A stretch of 64,000 bases of DNA from Flavobacteriaceae bacterium (lineage in GTDB: Bacteria > Bacteroidota > Bacteroidia > Flavobacteriales > Flavobacteriaceae). How positions within the stretch are numbered: position 1 is the first letter of the stretch; each line of letters starts with the position of its first letter. The DNA is taken from assembly GCA_947457615.1 (NCBI GenBank), contig CANGWK010000002.1, positions 113,180 to 177,179 of the forward strand, written 5' to 3'. The notes beneath the pieces are model-generated. The model was not told the DNA's origin. It was given only the letters and a program-made list of their open reading frames with translations, and did not search any database. Shown here one piece after another: positions 17,225 through 26,300 of the stretch. The position numbers and the translations under genes are program-made.

Positions 17225-17752
17225 ATGAGAAAATTACTTTTTGCAATAACACTACTTTCTGCATTTGTTAGCCACAGTCAAGAAAAAAAGAAAAAGGATT
17301 TTGATAGTAAAAAACACGAAGTAAAATTTGGCGCTATTAAAATGTTAGCGGGACCAATATTTGAAGGAACCTACGAGTATATCTATTCTAAAGACTTTAC
17401 TTTTGGAAGTTCAATACAAATGAATTTTCAAGGAGATAAAAACTATAATGAAAATTTTTCTATAACTCCATTTGCTCGTTTTTATTTTCAAGAAACTCAA
17501 GAATACGGTGCAAAAGGTTTTTTTGTTGAAGGATTTGCAAAGTATGCAATTGGTAAAAACAACCCAAATCATTTTTATGAATATAATGATTACAATGCTG
17601 CTGCAGTTGGTATTTCGTTAGGGAAAAAATGGATAAACCATACTGGATTTGTATTTGAAATATTAGGTGGTGGTGGAAGAACTTTAGGAAATTCTAATGT
17701 AGCACCAGGTGGTTTTTTTAGAGGTGATATTAATATTGGATATCGATTTTAA
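17225..17752 (+). CDS. Predicted secreted outer-membrane beta-barrel protein
   Basis: 175 residues. A signal peptide (MRKLLFAITLLSAFVSHSQ) is followed by a lysine-rich linker and then alternating amphipathic strands such as EVKFGAIKMLAGPIFEGTYE, FTFGSSIQMNFQG and GYRF at the C-terminus, ending in Phe as usual for barrel proteins. The pattern resembles the DUF3575/OmpW-like small barrels. No specific function is recognised. Own promoter; converges on the oxidase assembly operon with a gap of only 6 bp. Confidence 0.65.
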   Translation: MRKLLFAITLLSAFVSHSQEKKKKDFDSKKHEVKFGAIKMLAGPIFEGTYEYIYSKDFTFGSSIQMNFQGDKNYNENFSITPFARFYFQETQEYGAKGFFVEGFAKYAIGKNNPNHFYEYNDYNAAAVGISLGKKWINHTGFVFEILGGGGRTLGNSNVAPGGFFRGDINIGYRF

Positions 17753-17758
17753 AAAATA

Positions 17759-18034
17759 CTACAACTTTCTTTTGGAATACATTCTATAAACTACTATTCC
17801 AACTACTCCAACCAAAACATAAGGTATAACCATAAGATACACGATGCCATCGTTTACGGCTTCTGCTTTTACAGTATTCCCTTCACTTTCAAGAGAGGCG
17901 CGACACATAGCGCATTGCGCTTGTGTATTGAGAGAATAAAAAATAGAGAATAGAAAATAGACAACTTTGCTTTTTAAGTGGAATCGTCTATTTTCTATGT
18001 TCTTTTTACTCTTTTCTAAAAATGTTTTAAACAT
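17759..18034 (-). CDS. Small Cys-containing membrane protein of the oxidase operon
   Basis: 91 residues from the ATG at 18034. A first hydrophobic segment (KVVYFLFSIFYSLNTQAQ) may be a late signal sequence; then CAMCRASLESEG with a CxxC pair, and a transmembrane helix (YLMVIPYVLVGVVGIVVYRM) with a basic end. The CxxC directly after the predicted cleavage site would face the periplasm. It overlaps the DUF420 gene by 8 bp and is the last gene of the cytochrome oxidase assembly operon, so a role in copper or heme handling is plausible but inferred. Confidence 0.65.
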   Translation of the reverse strand: MFKTFLEKSKKNIENRRFHLKSKVVYFLFSIFYSLNTQAQCAMCRASLESEGNTVKAEAVNDGIVYLMVIPYVLVGVVGIVVYRMYSKRKL

Positions 18035-18566
18035 AATAAGGTGCAATCATAAGGTAAACTATAACGCCTGTTACTGCTACATAAAGCCAAAGTGGAAATG
18101 TGATTTTTGCAATTTTTTTATGTCTATCAAATTGACCCGACAAAGCACGAACATAAGTAAATAACACTAATGGAATAATGGTAACCGATAAAATAATATG
18201 GGTAATCAATAAGAAAAAATATATATATTTTATTATTCCTTCACCTCCAAAGCTAGTAGATTCGGCTGTCATGTGGTAGGCTACGTACATCAATAAAAAA
18301 ACTACAGAACAAGCAATTGCCGAGGTCATTAATTTTTGGTGTAGAGCACGGTTGCCTTTTTTAATTGCTAGTACTCCAGAAATTAATAATAGAGCTGTTA
18401 CCCCGTTTATTGCAGCATAAATAGGAGGCAGGAACGAAAGTGGCTCAACACTTATTCCGAAATCTTTTAATCGGATGCTAAAAAGCAAAACCACCGCAAG
18501 TGGAATTACTACGGAAACAATTATAATTGGTGTTTTAAATTTATTTTCAACAGTTGTATTTTCCAT
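18027..18566 (-). CDS. DUF420 membrane protein (CtaM-like oxidase assembly factor)
   Basis: 179 residues with about five transmembrane helices. Conserved polar residues within helices include NGVTALLLISGVLAIKKGN, HQKLMTSAIACSVVFLLMYV and YIYFFLLITHIILSVTIIPL, as in DUF420; family member CtaM is needed for aa3-type cytochrome oxidase maturation in Firmicutes. The gene sits directly after SCO1 (2-bp gap) in the operon, consistent with such a role. Confidence 0.85.
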   Translation of the reverse strand: MENTTVENKFKTPIIIVSVVIPLAVVLLFSIRLKDFGISVEPLSFLPPIYAAINGVTALLLISGVLAIKKGNRALHQKLMTSAIACSVVFLLMYVAYHMTAESTSFGGEGIIKYIYFFLLITHIILSVTIIPLVLFTYVRALSGQFDRHKKIAKITFPLWLYVAVTGVIVYLMIAPYYV

Positions 18567-18568
18567 GA

Positions 18569-19249
18569 TTATTCTTTTAATAGTAAATTAATATCTTCTT
18601 TAATTGCGTCTACTCCTGATTTTTCTAATCCGTCGTAATATAAAATTGGGTTACCTTGTTTATCTTTTCTACAACGGATATTCCCGTTTTTATCGATAAG
18701 AGCAAAAAGTCCGGAATGTTCAAAATTACCTAATGCTTTATTATTTTCTCCAACATAAAGATTAAATCCTTTGTTGGCTAAATTAAAAATATAATCTTTA
18801 TTTCCAGTAAGAAAATGCCAGTTTTGAGCAGTTATACCGAGTTTTTTTGCATGTTCTTTCAAAACTTCGGGCGTGTCATTATCAGGGTTAATTGTTACTG
18901 ATGCAATACCAAAGTTTTTCTCATTAGCAAATGCTTTCTCCACCTCTACCATATTCTTATTCATAATTGGGCAAATAGAAGGGCAGGTAGAAAAGAAAAA
19001 CTCCATTACATATACTTTTCCTGCATATTCTTTATTAGATATTTTGATATTATTTTGATCGGTCAATTCAAATTTTGGTGCAGGTCCAATTTTTACCAAA
19101 GCATCTGTTTTCACCATTTCGTTAGAAAGGCTCATTCTGTCATTTTGAACTACTGAACCGTTTTTTATTCTATTTACTATTTTAGGGATAAATAGTATTC
19201 CGAAAATGAGAATAATAAGAGAAATCCCTATATAAGATTTATTTTTCAT
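18569..19249 (-). CDS. SCO1/SenC copper chaperone
   Basis: 226 residues from the ATG at 19249; the longer reading starts further inside the upstream gene. N-terminal membrane anchor (SYIGISLIILIFGILFIP), then a thioredoxin fold with the copper motif CPSIC in FFSTCPSICPIMNKNM and the distal His in LGNFEHSGLFALID. SCO proteins deliver copper to the CuA centre of cytochrome c oxidase. It overlaps its cysteine-free paralogue upstream by 11 bp. Confidence 0.93.
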   Translation of the reverse strand: MKNKSYIGISLIILIFGILFIPKIVNRIKNGSVVQNDRMSLSNEMVKTDALVKIGPAPKFELTDQNNIKISNKEYAGKVYVMEFFFSTCPSICPIMNKNMVEVEKAFANEKNFGIASVTINPDNDTPEVLKEHAKKLGITAQNWHFLTGNKDYIFNLANKGFNLYVGENNKALGNFEHSGLFALIDKNGNIRCRKDKQGNPILYYDGLEKSGVDAIKEDINLLLKE

Positions 19250-19910
19250 TGGAAAGCATTTCTTTAGTTGCATTATGATTTTTCTTCAATGCCAAACGAT
19301 ATTCGGCAAGGATGATTTTAACATCGTCGATCATTTCATTATAAAGTTCCGAAACAAATTTAGTATTATACCCTTCTTTATATTCAGGTTTACCTTTTTT
19401 ATCGAGGCCTTTTCTACCGCGAAGATTTCTTTTTTTATCAATAATAAAAACGTTGGGAGTTGCCAATGAAGAATCTAATCTTCCTACCAAATTTAATTTA
19501 GTGTAGAAACTATTTATTTCTTCTGGTGTAGCAAAAACAAAATTCCATCCTGCTTGTGTACCCAAGGTTACTATAACCTTTTGTAATTCTTTTACTTGGT
19601 CTTGGGTTCCGTCAGGTACTATCATAACCATTTGAAAATCCTTAAAGTTTTTATTTCTATCGAATATTTTTTCATATAAATTAAAAATATTGCCTTTGCG
19701 TTGCAACACATCTTTTCCCATAAATCCTAAGATGGTTATTTTATCCGTTAATACAACTGGTTTATTATCTAACGTTTTCCAAGAACTTATTTCGGGAATA
19801 CTTTTGGTTATTGTAGGAAGTTTGGCAAAACTATTAATTCCTGATGCAAAAAAAAGATAGGCAACAATAGGAAGGATAAACAAAACAAAGAGGACTAAAT
19901 TCTTTTTCAT
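19239..19910 (-). CDS. SCO-like membrane-anchored protein lacking all cysteines
   Basis: 223 residues from the ATG at 19910. N-terminal anchor (MKKNLVLFVLFILPIVAYLF), then a thioredoxin-like pattern that parallels the downstream SCO1: TITKSIPEISSWKTLDNKPV, KITILGFMGKDVLQ where SCO1 has FFSTCPSICP, and a C-terminal NVFIIDKKRNLRGRKGLDKK against ALIDKNGNIRCRKDKQG in SCO1. There is no cysteine in the whole protein, so it cannot bind copper or act as a thiol oxidoreductase in the usual way. A structural partner of SCO1 or of the oxidase is my inference. Confidence 0.7.
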   Translation of the reverse strand: MKKNLVLFVLFILPIVAYLFFASGINSFAKLPTITKSIPEISSWKTLDNKPVVLTDKITILGFMGKDVLQRKGNIFNLYEKIFDRNKNFKDFQMVMIVPDGTQDQVKELQKVIVTLGTQAGWNFVFATPEEINSFYTKLNLVGRLDSSLATPNVFIIDKKRNLRGRKGLDKKGKPEYKEGYNTKFVSELYNEMIDDVKIILAEYRLALKKNHNATKEMLSNEK

Positions 19911-19943
19911 TAGAATCACAAATTTGGTTGGTACAAAAATAAA

Positions 19944-19971
19944 AAAAAGGTACGCAATGCGTACCTTTTTA
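19944..19971. terminator. Hairpin terminator between coxIV and the SCO-like gene
   Basis: Near-perfect palindrome GGTACGCA-A-TGCGTACC with A-tract to the left and T-tract to the right. It could end or attenuate transcription from the oxidase subunit genes before the assembly genes. Confidence 0.75.
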
Positions 19972-19987
19972 TTGAATTAATATATTG

Positions 19988-20338
19988 TTAAAAATTCCAT
20001 TTAATTGTGGCATTTTTAAAAACCCCATAGATGTAATGTCCTTCAGTTAACAAAATAAATGTTAAATATAAAATTAAGAAAATTACGGTCCATACAACGG
20101 ATCTTCTTAATCCAGAAGTTTCTCCTTCCATGTGCATGAATGCCCAAACAATGTAATATGCTTTGAAAATTGTTAAGATAATAAATATCCAATTAAGCAA
20201 GTTCATGCCTAAAAAATCAGTCATGTGTAAGGACTCTGGTTTGATAATTCCTAGAAATACTTCAACGGTAGTTACAATTGATAGTATTCCGAAAACCAAC
20301 CAAATTCTTTTGGTATTAGAAACGTGTTCGTGTGACAT
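19988..20338 (-). CDS. Cytochrome c oxidase subunit IV-like protein
   Basis: 116 residues, three transmembrane helices. Prokaryotic COX4 family: SNTKRIWLVFGILSIVTTVE, LNWIFIILTIFKAYYIVWAF, MHMEGETSGLRRSVVWTV. The conserved FMHMxxE segment between helices is present. Small accessory subunit of the terminal oxidase. Located 20 bp downstream of the long subunit III gene. Confidence 0.88.
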   Translation of the reverse strand: MSHEHVSNTKRIWLVFGILSIVTTVEVFLGIIKPESLHMTDFLGMNLLNWIFIILTIFKAYYIVWAFMHMEGETSGLRRSVVWTVIFLILYLTFILLTEGHYIYGVFKNATIKWNF

Positions 20339-20358
20339 AATATATAATTTCTAAAATA

Positions 20359-21399
20359 TTAAACTAAGTAAAAGAATGTAAATACAAATACCCAAACTAA
20401 ATCAACAAAGTGCCAGTAAAGTCCAACTTTTTCAATCATTTCATAAGATCTTCTTTTTTCATAAGTTCCTATCAATACGTTGAAGAAAATAATAATGTTG
20501 ATTAAAACTCCAGAGAATACGTGAAATCCGTGAAATCCTGTTATAAAGAAGAAGAAGTCAGCAAATAACTTACTTCCATATTCATTATGTTGTAAGTTTG
20601 CCCCTTGCACAACCAAACGAGCGTCAGCTAGTCTCTTTTCAGATTCTGCTCTAGTAAGAATAGTTTTCTGTTTAGAATGAAATTTAAAATCATTTAATGT
20701 TGGATTAGCACCTACGGCAGTTTTAGAAGTTTCTTTATCAAAAATAACTTCTGTTCTTATTAAATAATCGGGGTGATTCTTAAAGCCTGCTTGAACTTGT
20801 GCTACAGAGTATTCTGGCAAGGCACTTTCTTCCATAAACCATTTTGCTCTACTACGAGTAAGTTGCTCTCTTTCGTTAGGAACACTGGTATCGGCAACTT
20901 CTTCTAAAGTGATGTGTTTCCCTTTTGCATCAACAAATTGCAGGATACTTCCTCCTTTGGTTTCAATAGCGCCATATTCACCATGGATAAAGTTTTTCCA
21001 TTCCCATGCTTGAGATCCAACGAATATTAAACCTCCTATAATAGTTAAAAACATATAAAATGCCACTTTACCTTGCTTCATATGATGACCAGCATCAACA
21101 GCCAAAACCATGGTTACAGAGGATCCAATCAATATAAAAGTCATTAATGCCACATAATACATAGGCATAGAAACTCCATGTGCAAACGGAAAGTGAGTAA
21201 ATACCTCGTCAGCTAATGGCCATGTTTCAATAAATTTAAATCTTGAAAAACCGTAAGCCGCTAAAAAACCAGAAAAAGTTAATGCATCAGAAACGATGAA
21301 AAACCACATCATTAATTTTCCGTAACTTGCTTTTAAAGGCTCATTTCCGCCGTCCCAAGTTTTGCCTTCAGTATTAGTAGTAGTACCTTTCGATCCCAT
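20359..21399 (-). CDS. Cytochrome c oxidase subunit III with a large soluble insertion
   Basis: 346 residues. Heme-copper oxidase subunit III: LMMWFFIVSDALTFSGFLAA, helices up to residue about 130, then FITGFHGFHVFSGVLINIII and YWHFVDLVWVFVFTFFYLV at the C-terminus. Between helices there is a hydrophilic insertion of about 120 residues (roughly 133-260; for example KGKHITLEEVADTSVPNERE) not found in the canonical subunit. The core Glu and His of the family are present. Second of two adjacent subunit III genes. Confidence 0.9.
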   Translation of the reverse strand: MGSKGTTTNTEGKTWDGGNEPLKASYGKLMMWFFIVSDALTFSGFLAAYGFSRFKFIETWPLADEVFTHFPFAHGVSMPMYYVALMTFILIGSSVTMVLAVDAGHHMKQGKVAFYMFLTIIGGLIFVGSQAWEWKNFIHGEYGAIETKGGSILQFVDAKGKHITLEEVADTSVPNEREQLTRSRAKWFMEESALPEYSVAQVQAGFKNHPDYLIRTEVIFDKETSKTAVGANPTLNDFKFHSKQKTILTRAESEKRLADARLVVQGANLQHNEYGSKLFADFFFFITGFHGFHVFSGVLINIIIFFNVLIGTYEKRRSYEMIEKVGLYWHFVDLVWVFVFTFFYLV

Positions 21400-21441
21400 A
21401 AAAAGTTGTTGTTAAAAAGTCCCCAAATTTACATATTTTTC

Positions 21442-22020
21442 TTATTTAAAGAAATATAAAAACAAAAATAAATAAATCCATAAGAAATCAAGAAAGTGCC
21501 AATACATTGCACCTAGCTCAATACCAAGAAATTGGGATGAATTGTACTTTTGTTTAAAATGATTATAAATTATAATTAATAGTGAAATTATCCCTCCAGA
21601 TAAATGCGCAAGGTGCACATAAACCAAAACGTACAAAAAAGAAATAGTAATAGAACCGGAACCTCCAACTGGATACATGTGATTTTGAAACAATTGGGAA
21701 AACCCTTGAAACTGAAAATATACAAAGGTAAGTCCTAATGATAAAGTAGTTACTAATAAATAGGTTGTAGCTTTTCGATTGTCTTTTTGTATCGCTTTTT
21801 TAGCCAAATGCATTGTAACACTGCATAAAATTATTACTGCTAAACTAATAAAAAAAGAAAATGGTAATTGGAAATCTTTCATCCAATCGGGTCTTGACTT
21901 GCTAACCACCAAGGCACTGGTTAAGCCAGCGAACATCATGGTCATGCTTATCATAGCAAAAATTAACAAGAGCTTATAAGATCTTGCCGAACGCGATTTA
22001 TATTCTTCGTTTGTCATCAT
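21442..22020 (-). CDS. Cytochrome c oxidase subunit III (short form)
   Basis: 192 residues, five transmembrane helices. Conserved segments: MMFAGLTSALVVSKSRPDW, SITISFLYVLVYVHLAHLSG and the terminal LGAMYWHFLDFLWIYLFLFL. It immediately follows ctaB (2-bp gap) and precedes the longer subunit III gene. Two subunit III-like genes in a row are usual for the Bacteroidetes caa3-type operons. Alternative start at the second Met of MMTNEEY. Confidence 0.92.
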   Translation of the reverse strand: MMTNEEYKSRSARSYKLLLIFAMISMTMMFAGLTSALVVSKSRPDWMKDFQLPFSFFISLAVIILCSVTMHLAKKAIQKDNRKATTYLLVTTLSLGLTFVYFQFQGFSQLFQNHMYPVGGSGSITISFLYVLVYVHLAHLSGGIISLLIIIYNHFKQKYNSSQFLGIELGAMYWHFLDFLWIYLFLFLYFFK

Positions 22021-22022
22021 AA

Positions 22023-22925
22023 CTATCTTAAAAATTTATCTGTTATATATATTATTTGTAGTAATGTAATGTAAGAAACACTCACTAACATTAAAGCTCG
22101 CGCCGCTTTGGGAGTTCTAGCGTGGTATAATTTTACTGCATAAAGCAACATCCATATTCCTATTAGAAAAACTAAAATCGCAGAAGGAAAGCTAATTTGT
22201 AATTTTCCTGTGTATCCAAAATACGGTATTAAGGAGGTTACAATCAACCAAAGCGTGTACAAAATAATTTGTGTAGCAGTTTTAGTGTCTTTCTTACCAG
22301 TTGGAAGCATAAAAAATCCTGCTTTTTCATAATCTTCAAATAAAAACCAGCCTATAGCCCAAAAGTGAGGAAATTGCCAAAAAAATTGAATTAAAAATAA
22401 AGTCCCAGCTTCAATGCCAAAATGATCGGTAGCAGCCACCCAGCCTAACATAAACGGAATTGCTCCAGGAAAGGCTCCTACAAATACCGAAAGTGGAGTG
22501 ATTGTTTTTAATGGAGTATAAAGACTGGTATATAAAAAAATAGATATTGCTCCAAACATTGCAGTTTTTGGATTGATAAAATACAACAAAATCAAACCAA
22601 TTATTGTTAGAAAACTAGCAACAAACAATGCGTTATTAGCAGACATTCTACCAGAAGGAACAGGACGATTCTTAGTTCTATCCATTAAGGAATCTAAATC
22701 TTTCTCAATTACTTGATTGAAAGCATTAGAAGCTCCAACCATACAATATCCTCCTATTGTAAGCACCAACAAGGTTGTCCAACTAAAAGGGTTGGTATTA
22801 TCAAAACCTAATAAATATCCCGCAATAGAAGAAAAAACAACGCTTATTGCTAATCCTGCTTTAGTAATTTGTTTAAAATCCTGGTAGATTTTTAGGTACA
22901 AAAAAGGAGATTGAATTGTTTTCAA
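22023..22925 (-). CDS. ctaB: Protoheme IX farnesyltransferase
   Basis: 300 residues. Converts heme B to heme O for the terminal oxidase; UbiA-family prenyltransferase of the inner membrane. Motifs: NAFNQVIEKDLDSLMDRTKN and RPVPSGRMSANNAL (first Asp-rich site), YTPLKTITPLSVFVGAFPGA, and FEDYEKAGFFMLP. I place the start at the TTG at 22925 (MKTIQSPFLYLKIYQDF). The ATG at 22988 lies upstream of a well-formed promoter (22951-22984), so it cannot be in the transcript. First gene of the operon. Confidence 0.93.
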   Translation of the reverse strand: MKTIQSPFLYLKIYQDFKQITKAGLAISVVFSSIAGYLLGFDNTNPFSWTTLLVLTIGGYCMVGASNAFNQVIEKDLDSLMDRTKNRPVPSGRMSANNALFVASFLTIIGLILLYFINPKTAMFGAISIFLYTSLYTPLKTITPLSVFVGAFPGAIPFMLGWVAATDHFGIEAGTLFLIQFFWQFPHFWAIGWFLFEDYEKAGFFMLPTGKKDTKTATQIILYTLWLIVTSLIPYFGYTGKLQISFPSAILVFLIGIWMLLYAVKLYHARTPKAARALMLVSVSYITLLQIIYITDKFLR

Positions 22926-22950
22926 AAGTGTTTTACTATTAAAACTAGTG

Positions 22951-22984
22951 CAAAAGTAGTTTATCAAAAAGGATTTGACAAAAA
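22951..22984 (-). promoter_or_regulatory. Promoter of the ctaB-cox operon
   Basis: Minus strand: -33 TTTTTG (22979-22984), 20-nt spacer, -7 TACTTTTG (22951-22958). Consensus spacing for Bacteroidetes sigma-ABfr promoters. Gives a leader of about 20 nt to the TTG start at 22925. Confidence 0.65.
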
Positions 22985-23213
22985 ACAATTCACAAATAGT
23001 GATATTTTAATGTATAAATTATAAAAACCCAAATTAGCACTAAAAATTGTGGCTTATTCAATTTCAATTTTTAAAATACCGAATAGGAATTGACTTTAAA
23101 ATCAATAATAAAGAGTATTGAAATTCGTAACCATTAAATATTCCATCGTTTAATAATGTCAATTTTACAATTTATACGCATATTTTAATACACATGATCA
23201 TTAAGCGTTAACT

Positions 23214-23221
23214 TACTTTTG
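23214..23221 (+). promoter_or_regulatory. Probable -7 box of the adhesin gene
   Basis: TACTTTTG matches TAnnTTTG; start codon 88 bases downstream at 23309. No -33 element was recognised. The remainder of 22989-23213 shows no gene. Confidence 0.45.
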
Positions 23222-23308
23222 TGTTGATAATTTCTATTTTTTTCAAATAAACCATAATAATCGCTATTGTTAGTGTTGATTTCACTGAGCCCCAAAAAAA
23301 ATTATAAA

Positions 23309-26300
23309 ATGATACAAATATCCCCTAAAAGAAGGATAGGGATTTTTTTAATAGCGTTAGTTGCTATTAGCGGGAAAATCTATTCTCAATCTTCCAGTTT
23401 TGGAAATACCTACCTCTTCAATTCTAGCGAAATGGCTATTGCAGATATACAACATAATTTTATAAATGGAGGTTCCGGAATTCAACCGGGTCTCGTAGGT
23501 ACCGACAGAACTGCTACACAAGGATTTATGAGTTTTGTAGGAACTGCTAGTTGGACTGGCGCTTCTAACTCCGCCTTTGTAGATGGTTATGTAAAAACTT
23601 ACAGCAATACTGCTTTTACATTTCCAATTGGGGATAATTCTAAATATAGACCAGCAGCAATCTCGACTGCTACTTTAGGAAACCCTGCAAATGCTGCCTA
23701 TTATGGCGTTAGTGCTTCCACAGCAATTACTACTAGATTAAGAGGGGGCAATGAGCCAGTTTTGCCAGCAAGTGGCCCTTTTAATACCGCGCTCATGGGT
23801 GCTGGTGTTTTAAGTGTAAATAATGTTGAATATTGGGATATTAATGGAGCAACACCTGCTAAAATAACATTAACCAAGCGCTGTTACTTCTTTAAGTTCC
23901 TTAGGACTTTTAGGTTGGAATGGAACACAGTGGGTAGCAATTGCAGCAACTGTTGATTCCACATCTCTTTTAGGTGGTTCTAGTAATTTAACTTCCGGAT
24001 CTATTACTACAATTGCAACTTTGGTCCCAAACAACTTTGAAATATATACTTTAGGAAAGGTTTGTGGCTCCGGGGTAGCTCCTACTTTAAGTAGTACGGC
24101 ATTATCAAATATATGTCCGACACTAACCGTAGATTTAAACTCTGCTGTAACAAGTAGCACGCCGTCTGGAACTACATTGGTTTGGTTTACCAATACTTCT
24201 CATACCGGGTCAGCCTATGCAACACCGTCTGCGGCATCTGCCGGAACATATTACGCTTTTTATTATGAAAGTTTAAATGACTGTTATACTCCAGGAACGA
24301 GTGCAGTTACAGCAACCACTGCTTCCCCACCAAATACGCCAACTGCTGCTACTACCTCGCAACCTAATTGCAGTATAGCAACAGGAACAATTGTTATTAC
24401 TACTCAATCTGGTATTGAATATAGTATCACTAATGGTACAACATACCAATCTAGTTCAACTTTTGCAGGACTAACACCAGGCACTTATACATTAAAAGTT
24501 CGAAGTACTACTAGTTTAAGCTGTTCTGCTGTTGGGGATAGTACTATAACGATTATTAATGTGCCGAGCACACCAACTTTAAGCGGCACAAATTTAATCA
24601 ATGTATGCCCTGCAACTACAGTGAATTTAATTTCTTTAGTAACAAGTAGTACACCCGCTGAATATTCATTAGTTTGGTTTACAAATAATGCACATACTGG
24701 TTCCGCTTATGCAACGCCTTCAACAGCTATTTCTGGAACTTATTACGCTTTTTATTATAATGTTTTAAATAATTGTTATACTGCGGCTACAACGGCTGTT
24801 ACTACAAGTCTAGATTCAGATTGTGATGGTATTGCAGATTTAGCAGATATTGATGATGACAATGATGGTATAATAGATATGGCAGAACAAAGTTGTACGA
24901 GTCCTACTGTTACCAAAGTTGGAGCAACGGCTTCAATGACATTAATAGCAGCAACAGGAACTATTTCTAATTTATTGAATGGAACAGAAACTAACGATTT
25001 TTATTATTCTAATCAAAATATTACAGGACAAACTGTTGCTCAATTTAATTTTCCGGTTTCCCATATTTTGAATAAATTAGAAATAACAATAAATAGTGGT
25101 AATTTTTTTACAAGTGCTACATTAAAAGTTCAAGGATCTAATAATGGAACTTTATGGACAGATATATCTGGAATAATTACTCCTGTAAATGCTACTACTT
25201 CAACTTTTTCATCCAATCTTTCTCTTAAATTTGATATTAGTAGCAATACCAATTCCTATACCCAATATAGAATTTTAGGCCTTTCAGGATCTGTAAATTC
25301 AGGTCCCTGGGTTTATGAAGCTCATTTCTCTGAACTAACATGTATTGACTTAGACACAGATGGAGATGGTATTCCAAATCGTTTGGATTTAGATAGTGAT
25401 TACGATGGCTGTTCCGATGCGAAAGAAGCCGGAGCAACAACAAGCAATTCTACAAATTATGCTTTCTCTAGTCCTTATGGAGCTAATGGATTAGCCAATA
25501 GTGTAGAAACAACTACTGATAGTGGAATTATTAATTACACTCTTACTTATGCAAATGTTATAAATAATGCCGTCAAGTCTTGTGTTATTACTTGTCCGAC
25601 AGTTACCAATTCGGGCTCTAATAATACTAACCCATCTACATGTACAGGTTCAAATGGAAGTATTAAATTATGCGGATTAGCTTCTGGTACTTCTGGTTTT
25701 ACACTAAATTACAGCAAAAATGGTTCTGTAGCAACTCCATTAACTAATCAAACCTCTGATTCAAGTGGTTGTTTACTTATTCAAAATTTAGGACCGGGAA
25801 GTTATAGCAATATAATAATTACACATACTATTTATTGTAGTGCTGGAACAACTTCTGTAGGGCCAATAACTATAACAGCGCCTTCGGGACCTAGCGTACC
25901 AACTGTTTCAAGTACAACCCAGCCAACTTGTACGGTGCCAACGGGAACCATAGTATTCACAACACAATCGAGTGTAGATTATAGTGTTAATAATGGAACA
26001 ACATACCAAGCAAGTACTACTTTCTCAGGATTAGCCACTGGAGTTTATACTTTAAAAGTGAGAAGTACGACCGATGCAACTTGTTCTACAACAGCTGCAA
26101 GTACTATAACCTTAGTTAGTCCGACACCTACAACTGCAGGAACTTTATCCTCCAACCAAACAATATGTACTGGAAGTGCTCCTTCAGATCTTACTTTATC
26201 AGGAAATATAGGCAGTGTTCTGAAATGGCAGAAATCTTCTGATTCCGCATTTACAAGTCCAATTGACATAACAAATACCGCAACATCTTTAACTGGTTCT

